Numbered from the stretch's first letter, positions 17,556-31,996 are shown. The stretch: 64,000 bases of DNA from Pseudomonas baltica (GCF_014235765.1 NZ_JACMYH010000002.1:62001-126000), one strand, 5' to 3'. The notes: generated from the letters alone by a model not told the origin. Translations and numbers: made by a program.

Positions 17556-18742
17556 GCGGCGTGCAGCGCATTACCGTGCTGGGCGCGACCGGCTCCATCG
17601 GCCTGAGCACACTCGACGTCATCGCCCGGCATCCGGACCGCTACAGCGCATTTGCCCTGAGCGGCTTCTCGCGCATGGACGAGCTGTTGGCACTGTGCCT
17701 TGTGCATCGCCCGGTGTTTGCCGTGGTGCCCAGTCAGGAACGTGCCAGCGCCTTGCAGCAGGCATTGCGCCAGGCCGGCTCGCGCACCGAAGTGCTGGTG
17801 GGTGAAGAAGGGCTGTGCCAGGTGGCCGCTGCGCCGGAAGTGGATGCGGTGATGGCGGCCATCGTCGGCGCAGCCGGGCTGCGCCCGACCTTGGCCGCGG
17901 TCCATGCCGGCAAGAAAGTGCTGCTCGCCAACAAGGAAGCGCTGGTCATGTCCGGGGCACTGTTCATGCAGGCCGTACGCGACAGCGGGGCCGTGGTGCT
18001 GCCTATCGACAGCGAACACAACGCGATTTTCCAGTGCATGCCCGGTGATTTCGAGCGCGGCCTGGGCAATGTCGGCGTGCGGCGCATCTTGCTGACTGCA
18101 TCGGGTGGTCCGTTTCGGCAGACACCGCTGGAAGAATTGGAACAGGTCACGCCGGAGCAGGCGTGCGCTCATCCCAACTGGTCGATGGGGCGCAAGATTT
18201 CCGTCGACTCGGCCAGCATGATGAACAAGGGCCTGGAGCTGATCGAGGCGTGCTGGCTGTTCGACGCGCGACCCGCGCAGATCGAAGTGGTCGTGCATCC
18301 GCAGAGCGTGATCCATTCCCTGGTCGACTATGTCGACGGCTCGGTGCTGGCTCAGCTGGGCAACCCTGATATGCGCACGCCGATCGCCCATGCCATGGCC
18401 TGGCCGCAGCGTGTCGATTCGGGTGTGGCACCCCTGGACCTGTTCGCCATTGCGCGGCTCGATTTCGAAGCGCCCGATGAACAACGCTTTCCTTGCCTGC
18501 GCCTGGCTCGGCAGGCCGCGGAGGCGGGCGACAGCGCCCCGGCCATGCTCAACGCGGCGAACGAAATCGCGGTAGCGGCGTTCCTCGAGCGTCGCATACG
18601 CTACCCGCAGATCCCGCGTATGATCGAGGACGTCCTCAATCGGGAACCGGTGGTGGCGCTGGATACGCTCGACACGGTCTTCGCCGCGGATGCTCGCGCG
18701 CGGGACCTGGCCCAGCAATGGTTGAACCAGCACGGGTGCTGA
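17552..18742 (+). CDS. dxr: 1-deoxy-D-xylulose 5-phosphate reductoisomerase
   Basis: First committed enzyme of the MEP isoprenoid pathway, forming MEP with NADPH. It has 396 aa. The NADPH loop LGATGSIG is at residues 10-17, [12 protein letters not shown] holds catalytic-site residues, [11 protein letters not shown] holds the metal ligands, and [17 protein letters not shown] is the substrate loop. I use GTG 17552 (GTGA overlap with the cdsA stop), which gives the usual N-terminus for the family. ispD and ispF of the same pathway are also in this window. Confidence 0.97.
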   Translation: MSGVQRITVLGATGSIGLSTLDVIARHPDRYSAFALSGFSRMDELLALCLVHRPVFAVVPSQERASALQQALRQAGSRTEVLVGEEGLCQVAAAPEVDAVMAAIVGAAGLRPTLAAVHAGKKVLLANKEALVMSGALFMQAVRDSGAVVLPIDSEHNAIFQCMPGDFERGLGNVGVRRILLTASGGPFRQTPLEELEQVTPEQACAHPNWSMGRKISVDSASMMNKGLELIEACWLFDARPAQIEVVVHPQSVIHSLVDYVDGSVLAQLGNPDMRTPIAHAMAWPQRVDSGVAPLDLFAIARLDFEAPDEQRFPCLRLARQAAEAGDSAPAMLNAANEIAVAAFLERRIRYPQIPRMIEDVLNREPVVALDTLDTVFAADARARDLAQQWLNQHGC

Positions 18743-18772
18743 CCCCTGCATGGCCGTAGTTCGGAGAGAGTT

Positions 18773-20122
18773 ATGAGTGCGCTCTACATGATTATCGGCA
18801 CCCTGGTGGCATTGGGTGTGCTGGTTACCTTTCACGAGTTCGGCCATTTCTGGGTCGCACGGCGTTGTGGCGTCAAGGTGCTGCGTTTTTCCGTGGGCTT
18901 CGGCACGCCCCTGTTGCGCTGGCATGACCGCCAGGGCACCGAGTTCGTGGTGGCGGCGATTCCGCTGGGTGGCTACGTCAAGATGCTCGACGAGCGCGAG
19001 GGCGACGTGCCGGCCGATCAGGTCGAGCAGTCGTTCAATCGCAAGAGTGTGCGTCAGCGCATCGCCATCGTCGCCGCCGGGCCTGCGGCCAACTTTCTGC
19101 TCGCCCTAGTGTTCTTCTGGCTGCTGGCGATGCTCGGCACCCAGCAGCTCAAGCCGGTGGTCGGTTCGGTCGAGCCGGGCAGCATCGCGGCAACCGCCGG
19201 TCTGATGGCAGGTGAGGAAATCGTTGCGGTGGATGGCGAAAGCACCGCCGGTTGGGCTGCGGTGAACCTGCAAATGGTACGGCGCCTGGGCGAAACCGGT
19301 GCCTTGCAGTTGACCGTGCGCGAACCTGGCTCCAGCAATGAAGCCACTCGCTCGCTGGCCCTTAACCAGTGGTTGCAAGGTTCCGACGAGCCTGATCCGA
19401 TTCGCTCGCTGGGCATTCGGCCGTGGCGTCCGGCGCTGGCGCCGATACTCGCCGAGCTTGATCCCAACGGCCCGGCGCAGGCCGCCGGTTTGCGTACCGG
19501 GGACCGTCTGCTGGCGCTGGACGGCCAGCCCCTGGGCGATTGGCAGCAGGTCGTGGACCTGGTCCGCGAGCGTCCCGACAGCCGAATCGTGCTGCGCGTG
19601 GAGCGCGACAACGCGCCACTGGATGTCCCGGTCAACCTGGTTTCCAAAGGTGAAGGCAAGGCCGCCGGGTACCTCGGCGCCGGGGTGAAACCGGTCGAGT
19701 GGCCACCGCAGATGCTGCGTGAAGTCAGCTACGGGCCGCTCGATGCCGTGGTCGAGGGCGCCAGGCGTACCTGGACCATGAGCGTGCTGACCCTTGATTC
19801 CCTGAAGAAAATGCTGTTCGGCGAGCTCTCGGTAAAAAACTTGAGTGGACCGATAACCATTGCTAAAGTGGCGGGCGCTTCGGCCCAGTCGGGTTTTGGG
19901 GATTTCCTGAATTTCCTCGCCTACCTGAGCATAAGCCTCGGAGTTCTCAATTTGCTGCCCATTCCAGTACTGGATGGGGGGCATCTGCTGTTCTACCTGA
20001 TCGAGTGGGTGCGTGGTCGCCCAGTCTCCGATCGGGTACAGGGTTGGGGAATCCAGATCGGCATCAGTCTGGTGGTTGGGGTCATGCTGCTTGCCCTGAT
20101 AAACGATCTGGGTCGACTGTAA
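18773..20122 (+). CDS. rseP: RIP zinc metalloprotease, site-2 protease
   Basis: Intramembrane protease (MucP in P. aeruginosa) that cleaves the anti-sigma factor RseA/MucA after DegS/AlgW and so frees sigma-E/AlgU. It has 449 aa. The zinc motif HEFGH is at residues 21-25 in the first membrane helix, two PDZ domains fill the periplasmic middle, and the third ligand is in the C-terminal PIPVLDGGHL motif. A terminator separates it from bamA, though both serve the envelope. Confidence 0.98.
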   Translation: MSALYMIIGTLVALGVLVTFHEFGHFWVARRCGVKVLRFSVGFGTPLLRWHDRQGTEFVVAAIPLGGYVKMLDEREGDVPADQVEQSFNRKSVRQRIAIVAAGPAANFLLALVFFWLLAMLGTQQLKPVVGSVEPGSIAATAGLMAGEEIVAVDGESTAGWAAVNLQMVRRLGETGALQLTVREPGSSNEATRSLALNQWLQGSDEPDPIRSLGIRPWRPALAPILAELDPNGPAQAAGLRTGDRLLALDGQPLGDWQQVVDLVRERPDSRIVLRVERDNAPLDVPVNLVSKGEGKAAGYLGAGVKPVEWPPQMLREVSYGPLDAVVEGARRTWTMSVLTLDSLKKMLFGELSVKNLSGPITIAKVAGASAQSGFGDFLNFLAYLSISLGVLNLLPIPVLDGGHLLFYLIEWVRGRPVSDRVQGWGIQIGISLVVGVMLLALINDLGRL

Positions 20123-20142
20123 CGCTTCGCTCGTTTGCGAAC

Positions 20143-20167
20143 CTGCCGCTTCTGCGGCAGTTTGTTT
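20143..20167 (+). terminator. Terminator between rseP and bamA
   Basis: The perfect 7-bp stem CTGCCGC (20143-20149)/GCGGCAG (20154-20160) with loop TTCT is followed by TTTGTTT. It lies 21 nt after the rseP stop and 29 nt before the bamA start, so it may act as a partial terminator inside the envelope-biogenesis run. Confidence 0.75.
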
Positions 20168-20195
20168 ATTGCCAGTTGGAATAAGAAAGGACTTC

Positions 20196-22568
20196 ATGAA
20201 ACGTCTGCTGCTAACTGCGGTTCTTGCCGTACTGATGATCGCTGAAGTTCACGCCGCGTCCTTCACCATCTCCGATATCCGTGTCAACGGGCTGCAGCGG
20301 GTTTCCGCCGGCAGCGTGTTTGGCGCGTTGCCGTTGAACGTAGGTGACCAGGCCGACGACGGTCGCCTGGTGGAATCGACCCGTGCACTCTTTAAAACCG
20401 GGTTCTTCCAGGATATCCAGCTGGGCCGGGACGGTAACGTCCTGGTGATCACCGTGGTCGAACGACCCTCGGTGGCCAGTATCGACATCGAAGGCAACAA
20501 GGCCATCTCCACCGAAGACCTGATGAAGGGCCTCAAGCAGTCCGGCCTGGCCGAAGGCGAGATCTTCCAGCGTGCCACCCTCGAAGGCGTGCGCAACGAA
20601 CTGCAGCGCCAGTACGTGGCTCAGGGTCGCTATTCGGCGTCGGTCGACACCGAAGTGGTCACCCAGCCGCGCAACCGCGTGGCCCTGAAGATCAACATCA
20701 ACGAAGGCACGGTCGCGGCCATCCAGCACATCAACGTGGTGGGCAACTCGGTGTTCCCCGAGGAAGACCTGACCGACCTGTTCGAACTCAAGACGTCCAA
20801 CTGGCTGTCGTTCTTCCGCAACGATGACAAGTACGCACGGGAAAAGCTGTCCGGTGACCTGGAGCGTCTGCGTTCCTACTACCTGGACCGCGGTTACATC
20901 AACATGGACATCGCGTCCACCCAGGTGTCGATCACCCCGGACAAGAAACACGTCTACATCACCGTCAACGTCAACGAAGGTGAAAAGTACACCGTTCGCG
21001 ACGTCAAGCTCAGCGGCGACCTCAAGGTCCCCGAAGATCAGGTCCAGCAGCTGATGCTGGTGAAGAAGGGCCAGGTGTTCTCGCGCAAGGTCATGACCTC
21101 CACGTCCGAGCTGATCACCCGCCGCCTGGGTAACGACGGCTACACCTTTGCCAACGTCAACGGCGTGCCTCAGCCGCACGACGAGGACCACACGGTCGAC
21201 ATCACCTTCGTGGTCGATCCGGGCAAGCGTGCCTACGTCAACCGCATCAACTTCCGCGGCAACACCAAGTCGGAAGACGAAGTGCTGCGTCGCGAAATGC
21301 GCCAGATGGAAGGCGGCTGGGCGTCGACCTACCTGATCGACCAATCCAAGACCCGCCTCGAGCGCCTTGGCTTCTTCAAGGAAGTGAACGTCGAGACGCC
21401 GGCCGTACCGGGCACCGACGACCAGGTCGACGTCAACTACGCCGTGGAAGAGCAAGCCTCCGGTTCGATCACCGCCAGCGTCGGCTTCGCCCAGAGCGCC
21501 GGCCTGATCCTCGGTGGTTCGATCAGCCAGAACAACTTCCTGGGTACCGGTAACCGTGTGTCCATCGGCCTGACCCGCAGCGAATACCAGAGCCGTTACA
21601 ACTTCAGCTACACCGATCCGTACTACACGCCGGACGGCGTCAGCCTGGGCTACAACGCGTTCTACCGCACCACCGACTACGACGACCTCGACGTCGACGT
21701 GGCCAGCTACGCCGTGGACAGCCTCGGCGCCGGCATGAACTTCGGCTACCCGATCAGCGAGACCTCGCGACTGACCTTCGGCTTGAGCGTCCAGCAGGAC
21801 GAAATCAAGACGGGTAACTACACCGTCGAAGAGATCTTCGATTTCACCGAGAAGGAAGGCGACAAGTTCCTCAACTTCAAGGCATCGGCCGGCTGGTCGT
21901 CGTCCACTTTGAACAAGGGCGTACTGCCAACCCGCGGTGCTTCGCAAAGCTTGACCGGTGAAGTGACCATTCCTGGCAGCGACCTGTCGTTCTTCAAGAT
22001 CGACTACCGCAACCAGGCGTTCGTGCCGATCACCGAAAACTACACCATGCGCTTCCACACCGAACTGGGCTACGGCGATGGCTACGGTTCCACCGACGGC
22101 CTGCCGTTCTACGAGAACTACTATGCCGGTGGCTTCAACTCGGTCCGTGGTTTCAAGGACAGCACGTTGGGCCCGCGCAGTACCCCGAGTCAGCGTAACG
22201 ACGCGCGCGGCACGCTCGAAGACCCGGATCAGGACCCCCTGGCCTTCGGCGGCAACGTACAGATCACCGGTGGTGCCGAAATCCTCTTCCCGCTGCCGTT
22301 CGTCAAGGATCAGCGCTCGCTGCGAACCTCGCTGTTCGTCGACGTGGGTAACGTGTTCGACACCAACTGCAATGACAGCAAGACGTCGACAGGCGAAACG
22401 GTGCGTTGCAACGACATCGACATTGCCAACATGGCCGTCTCCGCCGGCTTGGGTGTGACCTGGATCACCGCCCTCGGCCCACTGAGCTTCAGCCTGGCGA
22501 TGCCGGTCAAGAAGCCTGACAATGCCGAAACCCAGGTCTTCCAATTCTCTCTGGGCCAGACCTTCTAA
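20196..22568 (+). CDS. bamA: Outer membrane protein assembly factor BamA
   Basis: Core of the BAM complex that folds beta-barrel proteins into the outer membrane. It has 790 aa. A signal peptide covers about residues 1-20 (ending VHA). Five POTRA repeats follow to about residue 420, then a 16-strand barrel with the conserved EQASGSITASVGFAQSAG start, the lid-loop motif VRGFKDSTLGPR and the terminal aromatic residue (FSLGQTF) that signals outer-membrane insertion. ATG 20196 with AGAAAGGA upstream was chosen over an earlier in-frame codon because it begins the signal peptide. Confidence 0.98.
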   Translation: MKRLLLTAVLAVLMIAEVHAASFTISDIRVNGLQRVSAGSVFGALPLNVGDQADDGRLVESTRALFKTGFFQDIQLGRDGNVLVITVVERPSVASIDIEGNKAISTEDLMKGLKQSGLAEGEIFQRATLEGVRNELQRQYVAQGRYSASVDTEVVTQPRNRVALKININEGTVAAIQHINVVGNSVFPEEDLTDLFELKTSNWLSFFRNDDKYAREKLSGDLERLRSYYLDRGYINMDIASTQVSITPDKKHVYITVNVNEGEKYTVRDVKLSGDLKVPEDQVQQLMLVKKGQVFSRKVMTSTSELITRRLGNDGYTFANVNGVPQPHDEDHTVDITFVVDPGKRAYVNRINFRGNTKSEDEVLRREMRQMEGGWASTYLIDQSKTRLERLGFFKEVNVETPAVPGTDDQVDVNYAVEEQASGSITASVGFAQSAGLILGGSISQNNFLGTGNRVSIGLTRSEYQSRYNFSYTDPYYTPDGVSLGYNAFYRTTDYDDLDVDVASYAVDSLGAGMNFGYPISETSRLTFGLSVQQDEIKTGNYTVEEIFDFTEKEGDKFLNFKASAGWSSSTLNKGVLPTRGASQSLTGEVTIPGSDLSFFKIDYRNQAFVPITENYTMRFHTELGYGDGYGSTDGLPFYENYYAGGFNSVRGFKDSTLGPRSTPSQRNDARGTLEDPDQDPLAFGGNVQITGGAEILFPLPFVKDQRSLRTSLFVDVGNVFDTNCNDSKTSTGETVRCNDIDIANMAVSAGLGVTWITALGPLSFSLAMPVKKPDNAETQVFQFSLGQTF

Positions 22569-22612
22569 GGTCTGCTCCTTGGCAACAACAACGGATTTTG
22601 TAGGAGTTTATT

Positions 22613-23128
22613 GTGCGCAAGTTGACTCAAATGGTTGTTCTGGCCGCGACCCTCGCCGCCTCGTTGGGTGCCACTCCGGCTTTCGCCGACATGAAAATCG
22701 CCGTTCTGAACTATCAGATGGCCTTGCTCGAGTCCGACGCCGCGAAGAAATACGCGGTCGACGCGGAGAAGAAATTCGGCCCGCAGCTGAGCAAGCTGAA
22801 AACCCTGGAAAGCAGCGCCAAGAGCATTCAGGACCGTCTGGTTGCCGGTGGCGACAAGATGGCCCAGCCCGAGCGCGAGCGTCTGGAGCTTGAATTCAAG
22901 CAGAAAGCCCGCGACTTCCAGTTCCAGTCCAAGGAACTGAACGAAGCCAAGGCCGTTGCCGACCGCGAAATGCTCAAGCAGCTCAAGCCCAAGCTCGACG
23001 GCGCCGTTGAAGAAGTCATCAAGAAGGGCGCCTTCGACCTGGTTCTGGAGCGCGGTGCGGTGATTGATGTCAAGCCTCAGTTCGACATCACGCGCCAGGT
23101 CATCGAGCGCATGAATCAGTCGCGCTGA
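22613..23128 (+). CDS. skp: Periplasmic chaperone Skp/OmpH
   Basis: Trimeric chaperone that holds unfolded outer-membrane proteins for BamA. It has 171 aa with a Sec signal peptide (cleavage after FA near residue 24) and long alpha-helical arms rich in Lys, Glu and Ala between about residues 45 and 130. The start is GTG 22613 with TAGGAG 6 nt upstream. It lies between bamA and lpxD, the usual place. Confidence 0.95.
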   Translation: MRKLTQMVVLAATLAASLGATPAFADMKIAVLNYQMALLESDAAKKYAVDAEKKFGPQLSKLKTLESSAKSIQDRLVAGGDKMAQPERERLELEFKQKARDFQFQSKELNEAKAVADREMLKQLKPKLDGAVEEVIKKGAFDLVLERGAVIDVKPQFDITRQVIERMNQSR

Positions 23129-23129
23129 T

Positions 23130-24185
23130 ATGACAGCGACCATGAAGCTCGGCCAATTGGCCGAGTTCCTGGGGGCCACGGTCAGTGGCGACCCGGAGAA
23201 GATCATCACTGGGCTGGCCACCTTGCAGGAGGCCGGCCCAGCTCAGCTGAGCTTTCTGGCCAACCCGCAGTACCGCAAGTTCCTCCCCGACAGCCATGCC
23301 GGCGCCGTACTGCTCAAGGCCGCCGATGCCGAAGGCTTTCAAGGCGATGCACTGATCGTCCCCGATCCCTACCTTGCCTATGCGCGGATCTCCCACCTGT
23401 TCGATCCCAAGCCCCGCGCCAGCGCCGGTGTTCATCCGACGGCCGTCATTGCAGACGACGCACAGGTCGATGCCGCCGCCAGTGTCGGGCCGTTTGCCGT
23501 GATCGAAAGCGGTGCCAGGATCGCTGCCGGGGTAACCGTCGGCGCGCATTGCTTCATCGGTGCGCGGTGCGAGATCGGTGAAGGTGGCTGGTTGGCGCCG
23601 CGCGTGACCCTCTATCACGACGTGCGCATCGGCAAGCGCGTGGTCATACAGTCCGGTGCGGTGCTGGGTGGCGAGGGCTTTGGTTTCGCCAACGAGAAGG
23701 GCGTCTGGCAGAAGATCGCCCAGATCGGCGGGGTCAGCATCGGTGACGACTGCGAGATCGGCGTGAACACCGCCGTGGACCGCGGCGCGTTGGCCGATAC
23801 CCTGATCGGCAACGGTGTGAAGCTCGACAACCAGATCCAGATTGCCCACAACGTGCAGATTGGCGACAACACAGCCATGGCCGCCTGTGTCGGCATTTCG
23901 GGAAGCAGCAAGATCGGCAAGAATTGCATGCTCGCAGGCGGTGTAGGCCTGGTCGGGCACATCGAGATCTGCGATGGGGTATTCATCACCGGCATGACCA
24001 TGGTGACCCATTCGATCACCGAACCCGGTGCCTATTCCTCGGGTACGGCGATGCAGCCAGCGGCCGAGTGGCGCAAGAGCGCCGCGCGACTGCGGCAGTT
24101 GGACGACATGGCGCGCCGCCTCAAGCAGGTGGAAAAGCGTGTCGAGGCAGTGACCCAAGGCGGTAAAGCGTCATCTGATGGCTGA
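23130..24185 (+). CDS. lpxD: UDP-3-O-acylglucosamine N-acyltransferase
   Basis: Third step of lipid A synthesis: transfers the N-linked 3-hydroxyacyl chain. It has 351 aa. An N-terminal uridine-binding domain is followed from about residue 105 by left-handed beta-helix hexapeptide repeats, with the catalytic His expected in the [14 protein letters not shown] segment. A C-terminal helix of charged residues completes it. It starts one base after the skp stop. Confidence 0.97.
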   Translation: MTATMKLGQLAEFLGATVSGDPEKIITGLATLQEAGPAQLSFLANPQYRKFLPDSHAGAVLLKAADAEGFQGDALIVPDPYLAYARISHLFDPKPRASAGVHPTAVIADDAQVDAAASVGPFAVIESGARIAAGVTVGAHCFIGARCEIGEGGWLAPRVTLYHDVRIGKRVVIQSGAVLGGEGFGFANEKGVWQKIAQIGGVSIGDDCEIGVNTAVDRGALADTLIGNGVKLDNQIQIAHNVQIGDNTAMAACVGISGSSKIGKNCMLAGGVGLVGHIEICDGVFITGMTMVTHSITEPGAYSSGTAMQPAAEWRKSAARLRQLDDMARRLKQVEKRVEAVTQGGKASSDG

Positions 24186-24296
24186 TACCCTTTCCATATC
24201 AAGTGTGCCCAGCCGCTAGACTGCCCCTTGATTTGCAATAGGAGTGTCGCGCGTCAGCCGCGCGCTCCCTATCTTTACTACAGGCTTCCCCCCGAA

Positions 24297-24737
24297 ATGA
24301 TGGACATCAACGAGATTCGCGAATACCTGCCGCACCGCTATCCCTTTCTGCTGGTGGATCGCGTAGTGGAGCTGGACGTCGAAAGCCAGAGCATTCGCGC
24401 CTACAAGAATGTCAGCATCAACGAGCCGTTCTTCAATGGTCACTTTCCCGCGCACCCGATCATGCCGGGCGTGTTGATCATCGAAGCCATGGCCCAGGCC
24501 GCCGGCATCCTTGGTTTCAAGATGCTCGATGTCAAACCGGCCGACGGTACGCTCTACTACTTCGTGGGTTCGGACAAGCTGCGTTTCCGCCAGCCCGTGC
24601 TGCCCGGCGACCAACTGATCCTGGAAGCCAAGTTCATCAGCTGCAAGCGGCAGATCTGGAAGTTCGACTGCAAGGCTTCGGTCGACGGCAAGCCGGTCTG
24701 CTCGGCCGAGATCATCTGTGCGGAACGCAAGCTATGA
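24297..24737 (+). CDS. fabZ: (3R)-hydroxyacyl-ACP dehydratase
   Basis: Dehydrates 3-hydroxyacyl-ACP in fatty acid elongation and competes with LpxA/LpxD for the same ACP pool. It has 146 aa with a single hot-dog fold. [12 protein letters not shown] is near the N-terminus, and the catalytic pair His49 ([12 protein letters not shown]) and Glu63 (IIEAMAQ) is intact. Two ATGs in tandem at 24297 and 24300 are possible starts. A 111-nt gap with a GC-rich hairpin (about 24241-24270) separates it from lpxD, and its stop overlaps the lpxA ATG by 4 nt. Confidence 0.97.
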   Translation: MMDINEIREYLPHRYPFLLVDRVVELDVESQSIRAYKNVSINEPFFNGHFPAHPIMPGVLIIEAMAQAAGILGFKMLDVKPADGTLYYFVGSDKLRFRQPVLPGDQLILEAKFISCKRQIWKFDCKASVDGKPVCSAEIICAERKL

Positions 24738-25510
24738 GTTTGATTGACCCTCGCGCCATCATCGACCCGTCCGCCGTTCTGGCAGATGGCGTCGAAGTCG
24801 GCCCTTGGTCGATCGTTGGTGCGGGCGTGGAAATCGGCGAGGGCACCGTGATCGGTCCCCATGTCATCCTCAAGGGGCCGACCCGCATCGGCAGGCACAA
24901 CCGCATCTACCAGTTTTCCTCCATCGGGGAAGACACGCCGGACCTCAAGTACAAGGGCGAAGAAACCCGTCTGGTCATCGGTGACCACAACGTCATCCGC
25001 GAAGGCGTGACCATTCACCGTGGCACCGTGCAGGACCGCGCCGAAACCACGCTGGGCGATCACAACCTGATCATGGCTTACGCCCACATCGGGCACGACA
25101 GCGTGATCGGCAACCACTGCATCCTAGTCAACAACACGGCACTGGCCGGCCATGTGCACGTGCACGATTGGGCGATCCTTTCCGGCTTTACCCTGGTGCA
25201 CCAGTATTGCCACATCGGTGCCCACAGCTTTTCGGGCATGGGCACGGCCATCGGCAAGGACGTGCCGGCCTATGTCACGGTGTTCGGCAACCCGGCCGAA
25301 GCCCGCAGCATGAATTTCGAAGGCATGCGCCGCCGCGGCTTCAGCGACGACGCCATCCACGCCCTGCGCCGTGCCTACAAGACGGTCTATCGCCGAGGCT
25401 TGACCGTCGAGCAGGCATTGCTCGATCTGGCCGAGCCAGCGCGTCTGTACCCCGAGGTCGACGTCTTCCTCAAGTCGATCCAGTCCTCGACCCGCGGCAT
25501 CACCCGTTGA
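24734..25510 (+). CDS. lpxA: UDP-N-acetylglucosamine 3-O-acyltransferase
   Basis: First step of lipid A synthesis. It has 258 aa with hexapeptide beta-helix repeats and a C-terminal helical domain. The catalytic His is His121 in [10 protein letters not shown]. Residue 169, in [11 protein letters not shown], is Met. In P. aeruginosa LpxA this Met is the acyl-chain ruler that selects 3-hydroxydecanoyl (C10), where E. coli has Gly173 and uses C14. So the lipid A here should carry short C10 primary O-linked chains. Overlaps fabZ by 4 nt and lpxB by 1 nt. Confidence 0.98.
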   Translation: MSLIDPRAIIDPSAVLADGVEVGPWSIVGAGVEIGEGTVIGPHVILKGPTRIGRHNRIYQFSSIGEDTPDLKYKGEETRLVIGDHNVIREGVTIHRGTVQDRAETTLGDHNLIMAYAHIGHDSVIGNHCILVNNTALAGHVHVHDWAILSGFTLVHQYCHIGAHSFSGMGTAIGKDVPAYVTVFGNPAEARSMNFEGMRRRGFSDDAIHALRRAYKTVYRRGLTVEQALLDLAEPARLYPEVDVFLKSIQSSTRGITR

Positions 25511-26655
25511 TGTCTCACCCCGCAGCGCTGACCGTGGCATTGGTGGCAGGTGAAGCCAGCGGCGATATCCTGGGTTCGGGGCTGATGCGCGCGCTCAAGG
25601 CACGCCATCCGCACATCCAGTTCATCGGCGTCGGGGGTCCGCTGATGGAAGCCCAAGGGCTGGTCAGTCGCTTCCCCATGGAGCGTCTGTCGGTCATGGG
25701 CCTGGTCGAGGTGCTGGGTCGCCTGCGCGAACTGCTGGCCCGGCGCAAGCAGCTGGTTGCCGAGCTGATCGCGTGCAAGCCGGACGTGTTCATCGGCATC
25801 GACGCTCCTGACTTTACCCTCAACATCGAGCTCAAGCTGCGCCAGGCCGGTATCAAGACCGTGCACTACGTCAGCCCTTCGGTGTGGGCGTGGCGGCAGA
25901 AGCGGGTGCTGAAGATTCGCCAGGGCTGCGACCTGATGCTGACGCTGCTGCCCTTCGAGGCCAGGTTCTACGAGGAGCAGGGCGTGCCGGTGCGCTTCGT
26001 TGGCCATCCCTTGGCCGACACCATTGCGCTGCACGCCGATCGCGGTCAGGCCCGCGCACAGCTGGGCCTGGCGGGTGATTTTCCGGTCGTGGCGCTGATG
26101 CCGGGCAGCCGCGGCGGCGAAGTCGGTCGCCTGGGCGAGTTGTTCCTCGACAGCGCCCAGTTGCTGTTGCAGGCGCACCCGCAGATGCGTTTCGTCATCC
26201 CATGCGCCAACCCACAGCGCCGCGCGCAACTGGAGCAGATGCTCGTCGGGCGGACGTTGCCGGTGACCTTGCTCGACGGTGACTCGCACACCGCGCTGGC
26301 CGCCTGTGATGCGGTACTCATCGCCTCCGGCACGGCCACCCTCGAAGCCTTGTTGTACAAGCGCCCGATGGTAGTCGCCTACCGGCTGGCGCCCCTGACG
26401 TACTGGATTCTCAAGCGTATGGTCAAAAGCCCCTACGTGTCGTTGCCCAACCTGCTGGCCCAGCGCATGCTGGTCCCCGAGCTGCTGCAGGATGAGGCCA
26501 CGCCCCAGGCCCTGGCCGACCGGCTGCTGCCCCTGCTGGCGAGCGGTGAAGAACAGACCAGCGGCTTCGATGCTATTCACCGCACGCTGCGCCGTGATGC
26601 GTCCAACCAGGCGGCCGAGGCCGTGTTGCAACTGATAGGCAGGAACGATGGCTAA
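25510..26655 (+). CDS. lpxB: Lipid-A-disaccharide synthase
   Basis: GT19 glycosyltransferase that joins UDP-diacylglucosamine and lipid X into the lipid A disaccharide. It has 381 aa. [14 protein letters not shown] opens the protein, [12 protein letters not shown] and [14 protein letters not shown] form the active-site region, and [10 protein letters not shown] and [20 protein letters not shown] the nucleotide-sugar site. The start ATG 25510 shares a base with the lpxA TGA, and the 3' end overlaps rnhB by 8 nt. Confidence 0.98.
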   Translation: MSHPAALTVALVAGEASGDILGSGLMRALKARHPHIQFIGVGGPLMEAQGLVSRFPMERLSVMGLVEVLGRLRELLARRKQLVAELIACKPDVFIGIDAPDFTLNIELKLRQAGIKTVHYVSPSVWAWRQKRVLKIRQGCDLMLTLLPFEARFYEEQGVPVRFVGHPLADTIALHADRGQARAQLGLAGDFPVVALMPGSRGGEVGRLGELFLDSAQLLLQAHPQMRFVIPCANPQRRAQLEQMLVGRTLPVTLLDGDSHTALAACDAVLIASGTATLEALLYKRPMVVAYRLAPLTYWILKRMVKSPYVSLPNLLAQRMLVPELLQDEATPQALADRLLPLLASGEEQTSGFDAIHRTLRRDASNQAAEAVLQLIGRNDG

Positions 26656-27307
26656 GCCTCCACAGACAAGCAGGCAACTGCAGATGGGGCTGGATTTCGA
26701 TCTGGTCGAAGAGCTGGTTGCCGGTGTCGACGAAGTCGGCCGCGGGCCGCTGTGCGGCGCGGTGGTGACGGCAGCGGTGATTCTCGATCCGCGACGGCCG
26801 ATCCTCGGGCTCAACGATTCGAAAAAGCTCACCGAAGCGCGTCGTGAACTGCTTTACGAAGAGATCTGCGAGAAAGCCCTGGCCTGGTGCATCGCTCGCG
26901 CCGAAGTCGAAGAGATCGACCGTCTGAACATTCTGCACGCAACCATGCTCGCCATGCAGCGGGCGGTGCAGGGCCTGAGCATCACGCCAAGGCTTGCACT
27001 GATCGACGGCAATCGCTGTCCGCAACTGGACGTGCCCAGCGCTCCGGTGATCCAGGGTGATGCCAAGGTCCCGGCGATCGCCGCCGCTTCGATCCTGGCC
27101 AAGGTCAGCCGCGACCGGGAAATGTCTGCATTCGAATTGATCTACCCCGGCTATGGCATGGGCGGGCACAAGGGCTACCCTACACCGGTGCACCTGGAAG
27201 CCTTGGCCCGGCTGGGCCCGACGCCCATTCACCGGCGATCGTTCGCACCGGTTCGTGCCGCATGGCAGGCGCGCGAAAGCAGCGATCAAGCGCCCGCGTG
27301 GGTCTAG
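26648..27307 (+). CDS. rnhB: Ribonuclease HII
   Basis: Cleaves RNA in RNA-DNA hybrids, notably single misincorporated ribonucleotides. It has 219 aa. The acidic catalytic set can be seen in [15 protein letters not shown] (Asp and Glu), in [10 protein letters not shown] (Asp) and in the following [20 protein letters not shown]. It lies between lpxB and dnaE as in most gamma-proteobacteria. Confidence 0.97.
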   Translation: MAKPPQTSRQLQMGLDFDLVEELVAGVDEVGRGPLCGAVVTAAVILDPRRPILGLNDSKKLTEARRELLYEEICEKALAWCIARAEVEEIDRLNILHATMLAMQRAVQGLSITPRLALIDGNRCPQLDVPSAPVIQGDAKVPAIAAASILAKVSRDREMSAFELIYPGYGMGGHKGYPTPVHLEALARLGPTPIHRRSFAPVRAAWQARESSDQAPAWV

Positions 27308-27325
27308 CAGGCTGATGTTTTGATC

Positions 27326-27349
27326 AAGGCCCGGTACAATCCGGGCCTT
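27326..27349 (+). other. Perfect inverted repeat between rnhB and dnaE
   Basis: AAGGCCCGG (27326-27334) and CCGGGCCTT (27341-27349) pair perfectly around the 6-nt loop TACAAT. No U-tract follows (TGTCGTTCT), so termination would be weak. The loop itself is a good -10 hexamer, and CTGATG at 27312-27317 is 17 nt upstream as a poor -35. It may be a dnaE promoter embedded in a dyad, or a weak terminator of rnhB. Confidence 0.5.
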
Positions 27350-27378
27350 GTCGTTCTACCGCAACCCATAGGATCAAC

Positions 27379-30900
<3,522 letters not shown>

Positions 30901-31027
30901 ACTGGCCCTGCGGGGCGGGTTCGACCACAATTAATAAACTCGACCTGAACGCGCCGTTTCCTTTAAGGTATGGCGCCAAACGGATCAACCGGCCGGCCGC
31001 TTGGCCGTCGACCCAAGACGGATGCCT

Positions 31028-31975
31028 ATGAACCCGAATTTTCTTGATTTCGAACAGCCGATCGCTGACCTGCAAGCCAAGATCGAAGAGCTGCGCCTGG
31101 TAGGCAACGACAATTCGTTGAACATCGGCGACGAGATCTCTCGTCTGCAAGACAAAAGCCGCACGCTGACCGAAAGCATCTTCGGCAACCTGACCAGTTG
31201 GCAGATTGCCCGGCTCGCGCGTCACCCGCGCCGCCCGTACACCCTGGACTACATCCAGCACATCTTCAGCGAGTTCGATGAACTGCATGGCGATCGGCAT
31301 TTCTCCGACGACGCCGCCATCGTCGGTGGTGTCGCACGCCTCGACGATCAGCCGGTGATGATCATCGGCCACCAGAAAGGCCGTGAAGTGCGCGAGAAGG
31401 TTCGCCGCAACTTCGGCATGCCGCGCCCTGAAGGCTATCGCAAGGCCTGCCGCCTGATGGAAATGGCCGAGCGCTTCAAGATGCCGATCCTCACCTTCAT
31501 CGACACGCCGGGCGCCTATCCGGGTATCGATGCCGAAGAGCGCAACCAGAGCGAAGCGATTGCCTGGAACCTGCGGGTGATGGCGCGGCTGAAGACGCCG
31601 ATCATCGCCACGGTCATTGGCGAAGGGGGTTCCGGTGGTGCGCTGGCCATCGGCGTCTGCGACCAGCTGAACATGTTGCAGTATTCGACCTATGCGGTGA
31701 TTTCGCCCGAAGGCTGCGCGTCGATTCTGTGGAAGACTGCCGAGAAGGCGCCGGACGCTGCGGAAGCCATGGGCATCACCGCCGAACGCTTGAATCACCT
31801 GGGCATCGTCGACAAGGTGATCGATGAGCCCCTGGGTGGCGCCCATCGCGATCCGGCCGCTGCCTCGGCCCTTATTCGCGCCGAGCTGACCAGCCAGCTG
31901 GACATGCTCAAGGGTTTCGACACCGAGACCTTGCTCGGCCGCCGCTATGACCGTTTGATGAGCTACGGGTTGTAA
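31028..31975 (+). CDS. accA: Acetyl-CoA carboxylase carboxyltransferase subunit alpha
   Basis: With AccD forms the carboxyltransferase that makes malonyl-CoA for fatty acids. It has 315 aa. It begins with [20 protein letters not shown], then [15 protein letters not shown] and the crotonase-type core [16 protein letters not shown] and [17 protein letters not shown] 31028 matches the family start; an ATG six bases upstream is out of frame. A 127-nt gap separates it from dnaE. Confidence 0.98.
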   Translation: MNPNFLDFEQPIADLQAKIEELRLVGNDNSLNIGDEISRLQDKSRTLTESIFGNLTSWQIARLARHPRRPYTLDYIQHIFSEFDELHGDRHFSDDAAIVGGVARLDDQPVMIIGHQKGREVREKVRRNFGMPRPEGYRKACRLMEMAERFKMPILTFIDTPGAYPGIDAEERNQSEAIAWNLRVMARLKTPIIATVIGEGGSGGALAIGVCDQLNMLQYSTYAVISPEGCASILWKTAEKAPDAAEAMGITAERLNHLGIVDKVIDEPLGGAHRDPAAASALIRAELTSQLDMLKGFDTETLLGRRYDRLMSYGL

Positions 31976-31996
31976 GGGTTCAGACCGCAGCGCGCC

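Noticed and set aside
20211..22544. 777-codon minus-strand open frame opposite bamA
   Set aside because: Low-complexity Val/Asp/Gly-rich translation with no motif; BamA on the plus strand has a signal peptide, POTRA and barrel.
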